From assembly GCF_036324505.1 (NCBI RefSeq), contig NC_086358.1, positions 2,686,329-2,750,328 of the forward strand: 64,000 nucleotides of DNA, written 5' to 3'. Both the position numbers and the translations under genes were made by a program. Source of the DNA: Eleginops maclovinus. Its lineage: Eukaryota; Chordata; Actinopteri; Perciformes; Eleginopidae. Positions within the stretch are counted from its first letter, which is position 1. Every line of letters begins with the position of its first letter. This document shows, piece after piece, positions 49,444-63,689 of the stretch. The notes under the pieces were generated by a model, which ran no database searches, had not been told where the DNA came from, and worked only from the letters and a program-made list of their open reading frames with translations.

Positions 49444-49957
49444 CGTGCGTCCGTGTGGCTGTGTGGCTGTCGCTGTGACAGGACCAGTTTAACGTCAGCA
49501 AATTTAACCTGGAGAAAATCTCAGTTCTATCTGGTCTCAGTCTGTCTGTATTTTCGGGAAACGTTGATCCATTTCTGGATATATATGTGCCGTATCACTA
49601 TAGGAACACCGTTCATCACTGCTGTGATGTTGGAAATGTGCATTTTTGCAAGTGGAGATCAAGACGAGAGGGAAAGGAATGATAAAAACGTTGCCGTTGT
49701 TTTTAAAGCACAGGTATTAAAGCAGAAACACACCTTCATCCTGTGTGCTGATGAATAACATCTGAATCCATCAACCCTAAAACGCTGTGAATGCTGAATG
49801 GAATCGTTTCCATATATTACCCATAACATTTAAGACATTCCCATCGTTCCTTCATATTTTCATGATTTAAAGCAATGAGCGAACATTATTCAGAGGTCAG
49901 TAAAACCTTTCAAAGTTGACTTTCTTACCATATGCTAAGTCGTAAGCAGTGTGGTGT
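49444..49957. other. Unique non-coding stretch, nothing recognised
   Basis: A 122-codon plus frame (49390-49758) begins in the GTCT array and shows no domain. Confidence 0.4.
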
Positions 49958-50066
49958 TATTCATATAGCACCTTTTAAACCAAGGTCTTTCACAGTGCTT
50001 TTCAAAAGGAAACACATTAAGAGCATTAATATATAAAGCAATCATTAAATAGATAAAGAAAAGACT
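49958..50066 (-). mobile_element. L2-like LINE 3' tail, minus strand
   Basis: On the minus strand it reads AAAGCACTGTGAAAGACCTT then AAAAGGTGCTATATGAATAA. This is the well-known L2-type ending 'AAAGCACTTTGTGACC...AAAGGTGCTATATAAATAA'. Only the terminal piece is present. Confidence 0.7.
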
Positions 50067-50633
50067 TCAATCACTTCTAAATGTGATTATTAAAAATACA
50101 GAAACCTACAAATCCACTGCTATTCAGTTATAACGTATTGGAAAGTGTTATTAAACCAGACATACTTTTAGTGATCCTATTGTGGGAATGTCTGTTGTCA
50201 CTGCAGCATGTGGACAAGGCAATGCACCTGAAATAATATAGAAAATAAAGTGAAGCATACAGCCGTATTAAAAGTAGTAAAGGTACACAGAAAGGTATAA
50301 ATATACAGTATCTCCACCGAATACACAATATAAATACACAGATGAACTTTAGCGCCTTCAAACACAAGCGCGAGTGCTGTGTGCACGACAGACAAAAGGA
50401 CATCCCTCCTTACACACACTCCAACACACACACACACACACCAACACACACACACTCACAATCAATCGAGTACATTCATCAGCAGCGCTCAGCACCCCCC
50501 TTCCAGTAGCTGCCCCCCCCCTGATGCTGACACCTAATCCAGAGCCTGGCTACCATAACATTTTCACAAGGGTCGCGAGCCGCGCAATAACAGCGCAGCG
50601 TGAGCCGCTGAACTGCTCCTTTATAAGAGCTGC

Positions 50634-50634
<1 letters not shown>
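50067..50634. other. Non-coding stretch with short CA runs
   Basis: AT-rich to 50340. CA runs with CCAACA interruptions lie at about 50421-50460. A patch with several CpGs lies at 50560-50635. No gene was seen. Confidence 0.4.

Positions 50635-50707
<73 letters not shown>
50635..50707. repeat. (AC)36 microsatellite
   Basis: Pure 73-bp AC array, opposite in sense to the GT array 128 bases downstream. Confidence 0.97.
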
Positions 50708-50709
<2 letters not shown>

Positions 50710-50833
50710 TAGTGTTCGGCCTGCCGCCACTCTTACTCTGTGTGTGTGTGTGTTTGTACAAGAGGTCAGAATAATCCTCAGATAGTGTGTGTCTTTAAGA
50801 GAGAGACAGGGGGTGTGTGTTCGATACTGTTCT

Positions 50834-51519
<686 letters not shown>

Positions 51520-51668
51520 AATTTAATTTCTTTACATTTATATATTTTTTTATTCCTACTTTTATATTTATTATTATGATTTAATTCTGTACCTTATTTT
51601 TCATTTCTTTTTTATTTCAAGTCTCACAAACCGAATTCCCCCAGGATAAATAAAGTATTTCTGACTCT
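51520..51668 (+). mobile_element. LINE-type 3' tail
   Basis: A T-rich run ends with CGAATTCCCCCAGGATAAAT AAAGTATTTCTGACTC. It matches the fish LINE ending 'GAATTTCCCCCAGGATCAATAAAGTATTTCTGATTC'. The 5' limit is arbitrary. Confidence 0.65.
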
Positions 51669-51872
51669 TCAAACTTTTCAAACTCATATTTCTGACGGCT
51701 ATAAACGGCTGGCAGTAAAACTAACGACACAATTGGAACAATCTGTTTTTCTACGGCCACTTTTATCCTCAAATGCAGCGATCTGCGGCCTAATTTTCCC
51801 AGAGGGACGCCACGCGCTCCCCATAAAGACACATAAGGGCTGCAGCAGCAGGAGGATAATGATTCCGATTCA

Positions 51873-51873
<1 letters not shown>

Positions 51874-51903
<30 letters not shown>
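51874..51903. repeat. (AC)15 microsatellite
   Basis: Pure 30-bp AC run. Confidence 0.95.
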
Positions 51904-52592
<689 letters not shown>

Positions 52593-52717
52593 CTGCTATA
52601 GTAAATGAGACCAACAAAGACCTTTCACTTAAGCTCAACCCTTAAACATCAAGTTACATGTTCCTGACGGACACAGGTTTATGTGGTCTGGATTATGAAC
52701 ACCTCTTTCACACAAAT

Positions 52718-52718
<1 letters not shown>

Positions 52719-52765
<47 letters not shown>
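52719..52765. repeat. (CA)23 microsatellite
   Basis: Pure CA run, opposite in sense to the GT array 127 bases upstream. Confidence 0.96.
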
Positions 52766-52766
<1 letters not shown>

Positions 52767-52914
52767 AGCTGTGCACGGAGTGAGGGGACGTCCATCATCA
52801 CCCAGCGTGTGCCAGGGAGCTGTGCTGTAAAGGTTTATATGACAAGGTGGCAGACAGACAGTGGCAGCGCTGCCTGTCTCACTGCTCACGCTGACAGTGT
52901 TATTGCTCTGCACG

Positions 52915-52919
<5 letters not shown>

Positions 52920-52946
<27 letters not shown>
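52920..52946. repeat. (GT)13 microsatellite
   Basis: Pure 27-bp GT run. Confidence 0.95.
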
Positions 52947-54160
52947 CAAATGTTGTCCATGCAAATTCAATTGGATTACAGTCAAAGGATCTTATCTGGA
53001 ACTAGGTTGTTCTGTGTGCCAAACTAGGGCGGCTTCATTTGGAAAAAGAAATATTTGGCGTTATTTTGACAGATGTTGGAGGAATTGATCCATTTTTATC
53101 CAAATTATATTCAAATGATTACTGGCATTTATGAGAGGATCTGTACCAAATAGATATGTTTTGATTTTAAGATAGAGAGCTAAGATGTAACCCCTCCTCT
53201 TGAAATAAGTCACATTTATTCATTATTTTGAAGCTTTGTTGGTCTTTCTCTTCAGAGTGAGAGAAACCTTTACTTTGAGATGTTGTTGTGGACAAAAGTC
53301 ATTTCTCGTTTGTTGTTGTTGTTGTGTGTTTGGTCTGTATGATCCCAAAAACAGAGTATTTCCCGGAGTAGTTGGTAGACGTCTGTGCAAAAACACTCAA
53401 CACAAAAGACCTCCTATCAGCGGTGCCTTCCCATTCTGGCTTGGCGTGCGTACCTTGCGTGCCGGCTGCTTTCTCCTGCATGTGTGTGTTTACAGCGTGT
53501 CAGCGCCTGGAGCATTTCAATTGGAAAATAATGGAAATCTCACGATTGGACGAACCCCTCAGCTCCGTGCAGCGACATGCTACAGTACGAGGAGACGTGA
53601 CCTGACCATTAAACACGCAGCCGTAATGAATGCAAATGTACTTCTGTCAAGCAGCATGAGAGCTACGGGTCTCTCTGCAGGTCTGATGCCAGGGTGAGCC
53701 ACAGGCCGGGTCTGGCTGCTGGAGCAGCATGGTGTGGTGGTGCCCGCTCAGGTCTGCAGACTGTCTCTCTGACTGCACCTCCAACCACAGTTTCTAAAGC
53801 AACAACCCTGCAGACCTCACCTAATGAGATTCTGCATGTGAACAGGTTCCTGTATTTGCAGAATATACACGCGGTTATAACGAGATACCCACCGTGCAGA
53901 CGAGGCAACACACACTCTGACATTTTGATTGATGGTATGAAAATAATTCATCTGTCGAGGAGATACTGGGTTACAGATTCTTCGTGGGCTCCATGTTTAG
54001 GGTAAACTCGGTGATGAAGACCAAAAGGGTTTAATTGTTCATCCTCATTAAAGTCAAACAGCTTTCAGAAACGATACGAAACACAGCGTGTTCACAGCTG
54101 CTCAGACGTTACTATACTTTATTCAACCTAAAACCGTTGAAATACAAATACTAGAAAATC
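52947..54160. other. Unique non-coding stretch, nothing recognised
   Basis: The 153-codon plus frame at 53236-53697 and overlapping frames carry no domain I know. A TTG run of five units lies at 53312-53325. Confidence 0.4.
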
Positions 54161-54440
54161 GAAAAGAAAAGAAGAAAAAGGACGAGGAGGAGGAGGAGGA
54201 GGAGGAGGAGGAGGAGGAGGAGGAGGAAGAGGAGGAGTTAGAGGAGGAGGAGGAGCAGGGAGAGGAGGAAGAGGAGGAGTTAGAGGAGGAGTAAGAGGAT
54301 GAGGAGGAGGATGAGTTAGAGGTGGAGGAGGAGCAGGGAGAGGAGGAGGAAGAGGAGAAGGAAAGGTAAGAGGAGGAGGAAGAGGAAGAGGAGAAAGAGG
54401 AAGGGGAGGAAAAGAAAAGGAGGAAGAGGAAGATGAGGAA
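54161..54440. repeat. Purine-rich (GAG)n tract, about 280 bp
   Basis: Almost all purine on the plus strand, with GGA/GAG units interrupted by GTTA, GCA and GAT. Such a tract can form triplex (H-DNA). The preceding ATACAAATACTAGAAAATCG and GAAAAGAAAAG closely match the sequence before the GGA array at 58805, which points to a common origin. It explains the Glu-rich and Ser-rich open frames here. Confidence 0.95.
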
Positions 54441-54518
54441 CAATATTTTTGACATTACTCACTTAGGTGTAGTTTAAATTTAGTGTTATTCAAATTAACC
54501 AAAATTATGGCACAACCA

Positions 54519-55700
54519 TCCCTGGATCCTAACCAGTCCCTGGATCCTAACCAGTCCCTGGATCCTAACCAGTCCCTGGATCCTAACCAGTCCCTGGATC
54601 CTAACCAGTCCCTTCATCCTAACCAGTCCCTGGATCCTAACCAGTCCCTTCATCCTAACCAGTCCCTTCATCCTAACCAGTCCCTTCATCCTAACCAGTC
54701 CCTTCATCCTAACCACTCCCTGGATCCTAACCAGTCCCTGGATCCTAACCAGTCCCTTCATCCTAACCAGTCCCTTCATCCTAACCAGTCCCTCCATCCT
54801 AACCAGTCCCTTCATCCTAACCAGTCCCTTCATCCTAACCACTCCCTGGATCCTAACCACTCCCTGGATCCTAACCAGTCCCTTCATCCTAACCAGTCCC
54901 TTTATCCTAACCAGTCCCTGGATCCTAACCAGTCCCTTCATCCTAACCAGTCCCTTCATCCTAACCAGTCCCTTCATCCTAACCAGTCCCTTCATCCTAA
55001 CTAGTCCCTTCATCCTAACCACTCCCTGGATCCTAACCAGTCCCTTCATCCTAACCAGTCCCTTCATCCTAACCAGCCCCTTCATCCTAACCACTCCCTG
55101 GATCCTAACCAGTCCCTGGATCCTAACCAGTCCCTGGATCCTAACCAGTCCCTGGATCCTAACCAGTCCCTTCATCCTAACCAGTCCCTTCATCCTAACC
55201 AGCCCCTTCATCCTAACCACTCCCTGGATCCTAACCAGTCCCTGGATCCTAACCAGTCCCTTCATCCTAACCAGTCCCTGGATCCTAACCAGTCCCTGGA
55301 TCCTAACCAGTCCCTTCATCCTAACCAGTCCCTGGATCCTAACCAGTCCCTTCATCCTAGCCAGTCCCTGGATCCTAACCACTCCCTGGATCCTAACCAG
55401 TCCCTGGATACTAACCAGTCCCTGGATCCTAACCAGTCCCTTCATCCTAGCCAGTCCCTGGATCCTAACCAGTCCCTTCATCCTAACCAGTCCCTGGATC
55501 CTAACCACTCCCTGGATCCTAACCAGTCCCTGGATCCTAACCAGTCCCTTCATCCTAGCCAGTCCCTGGATCCTAACCACTCCCTGGATCCTAACCAGTC
55601 CCTGGATCCTAACCAGTCCCTTCATCCTAACCAGTCCCTGGATCCTAACCAGTCCCTTCATCCTAGCCAGTCCCTGGATCCTAACCACTCCCTGGATCAG
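54519..55700. repeat. 18-bp minisatellite, 65 units plus a partial
   Basis: Units are TCCCTGGATCCTAACCAG (type D) or TCCCTTCATCCTAACCAG (type H), with a second variable site at the end (CAG or CAC) and rarer changes (CCTAGCCAG, CCCCTTCAT, TCCCTCCAT, GGATACTAA). All 65 units keep exactly 18 bp and a 12-base partial unit closes the array. D units contain a BamHI site (GGATCC). Because 18 is a multiple of three and the minus unit has no stop, a 403-codon minus frame runs through it. That frame is a by-product of the period, not evidence for a gene. Higher-order patterns are visible in the second half. Confidence 0.97.
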
Positions 55701-55832
55701 ACTCATCCGTTCATATCTCTGATGATTCCAGTTATTCGTTCACCGAGGAAGTCTGTTTTCATTGGCTGTGTGAGTCTCAGCACTTGTGTGGCATCGATCT
55801 TAAGCTTACCCTAAACCATCACAAACAAAACA

Positions 55833-56932
<1,100 letters not shown>

Positions 56933-57003
56933 AGTGAGTGAGTGAGTGAGTGAGTGAGTGAGTGAGTGAGTGAGTGAGTGAGTGAGTGAGTGAGTGAGTG
57001 AGT
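56933..57003. repeat. (AGTG)18 tetranucleotide array
   Basis: About 71 bp of AGTG/GAGT units, preceded by GTTAGCTAGTTAG and followed by GGTT and GTTAGT units, suggesting decay from a wider GTTA/GTGA array. Confidence 0.95.
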
Positions 57004-57389
57004 TATTGATTTATTTGGTTGGTTGGTTAGTGAGTTAGTTAGCAATTTAGTTACTTAGTTTGTTGGTAAAGGGTTAGCATCAGCCCATTGTTTGAATCGT
57101 TAGCATCGCCTCAGGTTAGCACTGCTAGCTCTGTCAGTGTTGTTAGCATTGTTAGCTGCTATCAGCCAGCTCAGGTGTTGGCATGCTGAGAGCCGTGTGA
57201 ATGAAATCCCTCTGTTAAATATCCCAGATATCCTCAGATAAATTAAATCAAGAACCTTTAGCTTAATCTGCCATGTATAGTGACCAGCATTCAGCCATTG
57301 ATCATTTGGTTGGGTTTGTCCATGCTCAAACACAAACAGGGGAAAACAAGAGTGTTCAACTGACGCAGCAAATCCATCCAGGGCACAAC

Positions 57390-57390
<1 letters not shown>
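57004..57390. other. Non-coding stretch with recurring GTTAGC
   Basis: GTTAGC or GTTAGT recurs several times in 57010-57160 without strict periodicity. No gene was seen. Confidence 0.4.

Positions 57391-57443
<53 letters not shown>
57391..57443. repeat. (AC)26 microsatellite with one GC interruption
   Basis: 53 bp of AC repeat interrupted at 57417. Confidence 0.95.
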
Positions 57444-58630
<1,187 letters not shown>

Positions 58631-58774
58631 AATTAGTGAGATTTGGAGATGATTTAGACTAGATTATGTATCGTTTCATCATCCTAAAATTGGGGATTTG
58701 TTTTGTCAAGGCAGTAAAAGTTTCTCAGTGTGGAAGTAAATGTAATGTTCACAAGGCAAAATGGATTCAACTGC
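58631..58774. repeat. Duplicated flank, copy 1 (before GGA array)
   Basis: Runs from AATTAGTGAGATTTGGAGAT to ACAAGGCAAAATGGATTCAA CTGC. It matches 58868-59024 in the same orientation, including TTTTGTCAAGGCAG and TAATGTTCACAAGGCAAAAT. Confidence 0.88.
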
Positions 58775-58804
58775 AATACACGTACTAGAAAATAGAAAAG
58801 AAAA

Positions 58805-58858
58805 GGAGGAGGAGGAGGAGGAGGAGGAGGAGGAGGAGGAGGAGGAGGAGGAGGAGGA
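58805..58858. repeat. (GGA)18 trinucleotide array
   Basis: 54 bp of GGA. The lead-in ATACACGTACTAGAAAATAG and AAAAGAAAAG matches that of the GAG tract at 54161. Confidence 0.96.
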
Positions 58859-58867
58859 AAAGGAAAG

Positions 58868-59024
58868 AATTTAGTGAGATTTGAAGGGGATTTAAACTAT
58901 ATTATATATGCTTTAATCCTCCAAATTTGGGAAACTATTTTGTCAAGGCAGCAAAAGTTTGCCAATTTAGGATTAATTAAGTAAATATGATCTAATGTTC
59001 ACAAGGCAAAATGGATTCTACTGT
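58868..59024. repeat. Duplicated flank, copy 2 (after GGA array)
   Basis: Second copy of 58631-58774 with small insertions (for example the added TTAATTAAGTAAATATGATC) and point changes. The offset is about 237-250 bases. Confidence 0.88.
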
Positions 59025-60000
59025 CGGCCCAATTGTTTTACTTCTATATACTTTAATTTCTGCTAATACGGAGCACTGTTCGATGCCTGAACGGATCTTT
59101 ACTTCATCATCACATCTCAGCATAAGCGTTGACCAAGCAGCTGTGATTCCCCTCTGTATAATCTGTGCATGAAGGTTGTGTTCTTGGACTACAGTCATCT
59201 TCTACTCCAGTGCAACTTCAAGAAACTGGTGCATGGTTCTGCAACATGTCCTCTGTTTTTATCACAGCTATAGAAAGGAGTGCAGTTTCCATTTGTCATG
59301 GGTCAGGTGTGCCGTTGCAGCAAGGTATAGATGGTTCTCAGTCTCCAGTCAGTGCCACAGATGCAGCTCCTGCACATTTCTTTGCCTTATCGATGCCGTG
59401 CAATTCATAGTGAACATCCACGCTGGAAATACGGAAAGAATTCGGGGTAAAACTGGTCATTTAATCAAGTTCTTTACATTTCTTTAAATGCAGATTCATT
59501 GCAAGCGTTTACATGGAACAATTGTAGTGCTGAACCACCTTAGCTACCAGCTCTTCTGTAGTTGCCTGTTGATACATCACATCAGGTTGCATGCTTCAGG
59601 ATCTATAGAGGAACGGCTTATCTACATTGCTGTTTCTCTCTCTCTGTCTCTTTCTCTGTCTCTCTCTCTCTCTACCTGAACCAGTCTTTATTGGCATCCT
59701 GCTGTCAGCCCGACCGCTGTGCATTTCTTTTTTTTGTCGAGCGCGGTCACCAGAGTTCACGGTAAAGTAAGAACGTGTACGGACAAACAGCCCGCTGCTA
59801 CCGTTGCTACAAACTCACGCCGTCTAATTAAATTCAAAACGTCAAGTTCCATTACCGTCTGGAAAAAAGTTTACGGCGCTGTAAATAGTAAAGACCTGAA
59901 AGAGTATCACAGAGAAACGTGTTTGGGTTTCACTGGTTTTCATTGACAACAACGTGAAGGAAATCCCAGTGCGTCTTTATTACTTTAACCTCCCTTCTTC
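59025..60000. other. Unique non-coding stretch
   Basis: Open frames at 59165-59487 (plus) and 58992-59198 (minus) have no recognisable domain. A TC/CTGT run lies at 59636-59673. The part 59700-59950 is richer in CpG and has a 75-codon plus frame (59719-59946) without a known domain. Confidence 0.4.
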
Positions 60001-61815
60001 CAGTTTCTCCCTGATGATTGTCCTCTCTTCTTCTTACCTCTGCCTTCCTCCCTTCTTTCAGTTTCTCCTTGATGATTGTCCTCTCTTCTTCTTACCTCTG
60101 CCTTCCTCCCTTCTTTCAGTTTCTCCCTGATGATTGTCTTCTCTTCTTCTTACCTATGCCTTCCTTTCCTTCTTTCAGTTTCTCCCTGATGATTGTCTTC
60201 TCTTCTTCTTACCTCTGCCTTCCTCCCTTCTTTCAGTTTCTCCCTGATGATTGTCCTCTCTTCTTCTTACCTCTGCCTTCCTTTCCTTCTTTCAGTTTCT
60301 CCCTGATGATTGTCCTCTCTTCTTCTTACCTCTGCCTTCCTCCCTTCTTCCAGTTTCTCCCTGATGATTGTCCTCTCTTCTTCTTACCTCTGCCTTCCTT
60401 TCCTTCTTTCAGTTTCTCCCTGATGATTGTCTTCTCTTCTTCTTACCTCTGCCTTCCTCCCTTCTTCCAGTTTCTCCCTGATGATTGTCCTCTCTTCTTC
60501 TTACCTCTGCCTTCCTCCCTTCTTTCAGTTTCTCCCTGATGATTGTCCTCTCTTCTTCTTACCTCTGCCTTCCTCCCTTCTTTCAGTTTCTCCCTGATGA
60601 TTGTCTTCTCTTCTTCTTACCTCTGCCTTCGTCCCTTCTTTCAGTTTCTCCCTGATGATTGTCCTCTCTTCTTCTTACCTCTGCCTTCCTCCCTTCTTTC
60701 AGTTTCTCCCTGATGATTGTCCTCTCTTCTTCTTACCTCTGCCTTCCTCCCTTCTTTCAGTTTCTCCCTGATGATTGTCCTCTCTTCTTCTTACCTCTGC
60801 CTTCCTCCCCTTCTTTCAGTTTCTCCCTGATGATTGTCCTCTCTTCTTCTTACCTCTGCCTTCCTCCCTTCTTTCAGTTTCTCCCTGATGATTGTCCTCT
60901 CTTCTTCTTACCTCTGCCTTCCTCCCTTCTTTCAGTTTCTCCCTGATGATTGTCCTCTCTTCTTCTTACCTCTGCCTTCCTCCCTTCTTTCAGTTTCTCC
61001 CTGATGATTGTCCTCTCTTCTTCTTACCTCTGCCTTCCTCCCTTCTTTCAGTTTCTCCCTGATGATTGTCCTCTCTTCTTCTTACCTCTGCCTTCCTCCC
61101 TTCTTTCAGTTTCTCCCTGATGATTGTCCTCTTCTTCTTACCTCTGCCTTCCTTTCCTTCTTTCAGTTTCTCCCTGATGATTGTCTTCTCTTCTTCTTAC
61201 CTCTGCCTTCCTCCCTTCTTTCAGTTTCTCCCTGATGATTGTCCTCTCTTCTTCTTACCTCTGCCTTCCTTCCCTTCTTTCAGTTCCTCCCTGATAATTG
61301 TCCTCTCTTCTTCTTACCTCTGCCTTCCTCCCTTCTTTCAGTTTCTCCCTGATGATTGTCCTCTCTTCTTCTTACCTCTGCCTTCCTCCCTTCTTTCAGT
61401 TTCTCCCTGATGATTGTCCTCTCTTCTTCTTACCTCTGCCTTCCTCCCTTCTTTCAGTTTCTCCCTGATGATTGTCCTCTCTTCTTCTTACCTCTGCCTT
61501 CCTCCCTTCTTCCAGTTTCTCCCTGATGATTGTCCTCTCTTCTTCTTACCTCTGCCTTCCTTTCCTTCTTTCAGTTTCTCCCTGATGATTGTCTTCTCTT
61601 CTTCTTACCTCTGCCTTCCTCCCTTCTTCCAGTTTCTCCCTGATGATTGTCCTCTCTTCTTCTTACCTCTGCCTTCCTTCCTTCTTTCAGTTTCTCCCTG
61701 ATGATTGTCCTCTCTTCTTCTTACCTCTGCCTTCCTCCCTTCTTTCAGTTTCTCCCTGATGATTGTCCTCTCTTCTTCTTACCTCTGCCTTCCTTTCCTT
61801 CTTTCAGTTTCTCCC
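60001..61815. repeat. 58-bp minisatellite, about 31 units
   Basis: Each unit runs CAGTTTCTCCCTGATGATTG, then TCCTCTCTTCTTCTTACCTC, then TGCCTTCCTCCCTTCTTT, and the next unit starts with CAG. About 84% of the plus strand of a unit is pyrimidine. Units are very alike. Recurrent variants are TTTCCTTCTTT for TCCCTTCTTT, CTTCTTCCAG for CTTCTTTCAG, and GATTGTCTTC for GATTGTCCTC. One unit near 61120-61135 is 2 bp short and others near 60808 and 61272 are 1 bp long. The period is not a multiple of three, so open frames of 75-173 codons cycle through all frames and carry no coding meaning. Each unit contains a full acceptor-like signal on the plus strand and GAGGTAAGAAG (donor-like) on the minus strand. 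Confidence 0.97.
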
Positions 61816-62757
61816 CTCCTCAGGTCTGGTTAAGTGCTGAAATTGACCCTGTGATTTAGAGTGACACCTTTAGTCAGGCTTCAGCTAAACGAGGAGAGTG
61901 TGTGTTTCTGTGTGTGTGTTCTTACGGCCAGTTCCACTGTCACTCATTGATCAGCTCAAAAGATATTCCGTATAAAACACGTTCAGTGTGGAGGTGTTGT
62001 AAAACATAAGGAATACAATCAGAGTGGTTTTGCATCTTGTTGTAATTTCTCCACTCTGGTGTTATCATGCAAGTGTGTGTGTTGCCTTAGTTTGCACTGT
62101 GTGTGTTCCACATATAGAGTGGATATTCAGGTCACCATAGGACAAGATAATTGCGTACAAATTAATTACATTTTTTTGTTTAGACAGGAGGAGCCATGAG
62201 GTATAAAATAGTTTTCAATTGGGCCTAAAATGTAAAAATCATCATCACTTTCAGAGAAAAATGAATGTGAAAACAACATATTATAACATCATAAGACATC
62301 GTTATCAGCCAACTGACAATTAGTATCCAGCTTTCAGACAGAAGCCTTTACTCCCCCAGTCTTAAAAATACCCAGCCAATCACAGAGCAGCGTCTAACAT
62401 AAATAAAAGACGGGGAAAAAAGGAGGTTTGGCGTAAACCCCGCCGGTTGGAGCTGTAGACACCAGCGCTGTAAACGCTCAGCACCTGATCATTTGTGTGT
62501 TTTGGACTTCCACATGCCTCCCCATTGTTATGGTGGGAGGATGGAGCGAGGGTGTGGTTGGGAGGGGGGGAAAGCCCACCAGAGTCGTCGCTCGTAACCC
62601 CCGGTGCAGGCGGATGCGTGACGTGATTGACAAGCCTGATTCTCCCCCTCAGTTTCACCGCTGTGGGTTTTTTAAAAAGCCTGCTCGCAAGTTCAGGTTT
62701 ATTTAGACAAGAAGCCGCAGGAACCAGAAGATGTCTGACAGAGACAAGTATTAAATG

Positions 62758-62758
<1 letters not shown>
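61816..62758. other. Unique non-coding stretch, nothing recognised
   Basis: No gene or known repeat was seen; a GT-rich patch lies at 61898-61920. Confidence 0.4.

Positions 62759-62790
<32 letters not shown>
62759..62790. repeat. (TG)16 microsatellite
   Basis: Pure 32-bp TG run. Confidence 0.95.
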
Positions 62791-62793
<3 letters not shown>

Positions 62794-63689
62794 TTGGTCT
62801 GAAAGGCTAATAATAAAAGCCAGCTCTAAACTAAACTACATACCTGCCTCGCTACGTAACACCTTCTCGGGTAGTTTAAGACACCGTATCAAAAGTATAG
62901 AGGAAGGTGAATGGGGTCAGAGAAGGACCGACAACTAGGAAGCTACCCAACGTTTTCTGGGAAAGCAGAGGAGAACTATTTTAACTTTTTCTCAGTTACT
63001 ATTATTTTACAAAAGTATGAAAGGCGGACCTCCACCAGGGCTATTCCTTATCGCAATGTCAACAAAGGTAGAAACATGTGTTTGTTTGTCCTGTGATTCG
63101 TATCTGCACCAAAACGTAATAATAATAAAGTCAAGAAAGACTGCGGTGCTTTATTGCTTTGGTTTTTTGATCCAGGAGTTTCTGTTTTGCTTTTAAAAGG
63201 AGCAGCTACTTTTTCCAATTCTTCTTTGGTGTCAGAAGTTGTCCCCTGTTTTACCAACAAGTCAAATTGAACACCTACACTCTCATTGGATTAGAGAGTG
63301 GTTCAATGTAGCTTGTTTTTAGCCCCATATAGGCGGTGATTCCTCCTTTAAAAACGTGTAATTGTCAACCCCAACTGAGGCTAATTGAAGTGATCGTTGT
63401 GTGATGTGGCTCCTGTGTCCGATGATGTGGGTGAGGTATTGGGTTTTCCTCTAACTCAAAGGAGAGTGAATAATATATATTTTCATACAGTCCCTAAGAA
63501 GAGAGCATAGGTGGCCGGTAGAGATTATAGCGGTGAATATGGACTCATGCTTCTGGTTTTGCTCGGGGTGTGATGGTGTTTGTGTGTGCCTTGGACACAG
63601 ATGAAAAGTAAACTAAGATATAATAAGCTAGCTGCAAGAGAGTCTTAAAGTCTTTGGTCCAAAAAGCCGGGGGTCTCGTTTCAAAGCGT
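62791..63689. other. Unique non-coding stretch
   Basis: A minus frame at 63048-63260 (70 codons) is polar and Lys/Glu-rich but not recognised. Positions 63300-63480 contain CAACTGAGGCTAATTGAAGT, possibly regulatory. Confidence 0.35.

Noticed and set aside
54088..54455. Glu-rich (plus) and Ser-rich (minus) open frames
   Set aside because: Translation of the GAG tract; no other coding evidence.
54495..55706. 403-codon minus-strand open frame (and 173-codon plus frame from 54483)
   Set aside because: Both are read through the 18-bp minisatellite. A period divisible by three without stops stays open by default; no start context, domain or flanking coding sequence supports a protein.
60001..61815. 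CRISPR-like appearance (regular repeats)
   Set aside because: Units are contiguous, with no unique spacers, and the context is a vertebrate genome. It is a minisatellite.
60018..61859. Open frames of 70-173 codons repeating Leu-Pro-Ser-Phe motifs
   Set aside because: They cycle through all frames of the 58-bp minisatellite and recur from unit to unit; coding meaning is unlikely.
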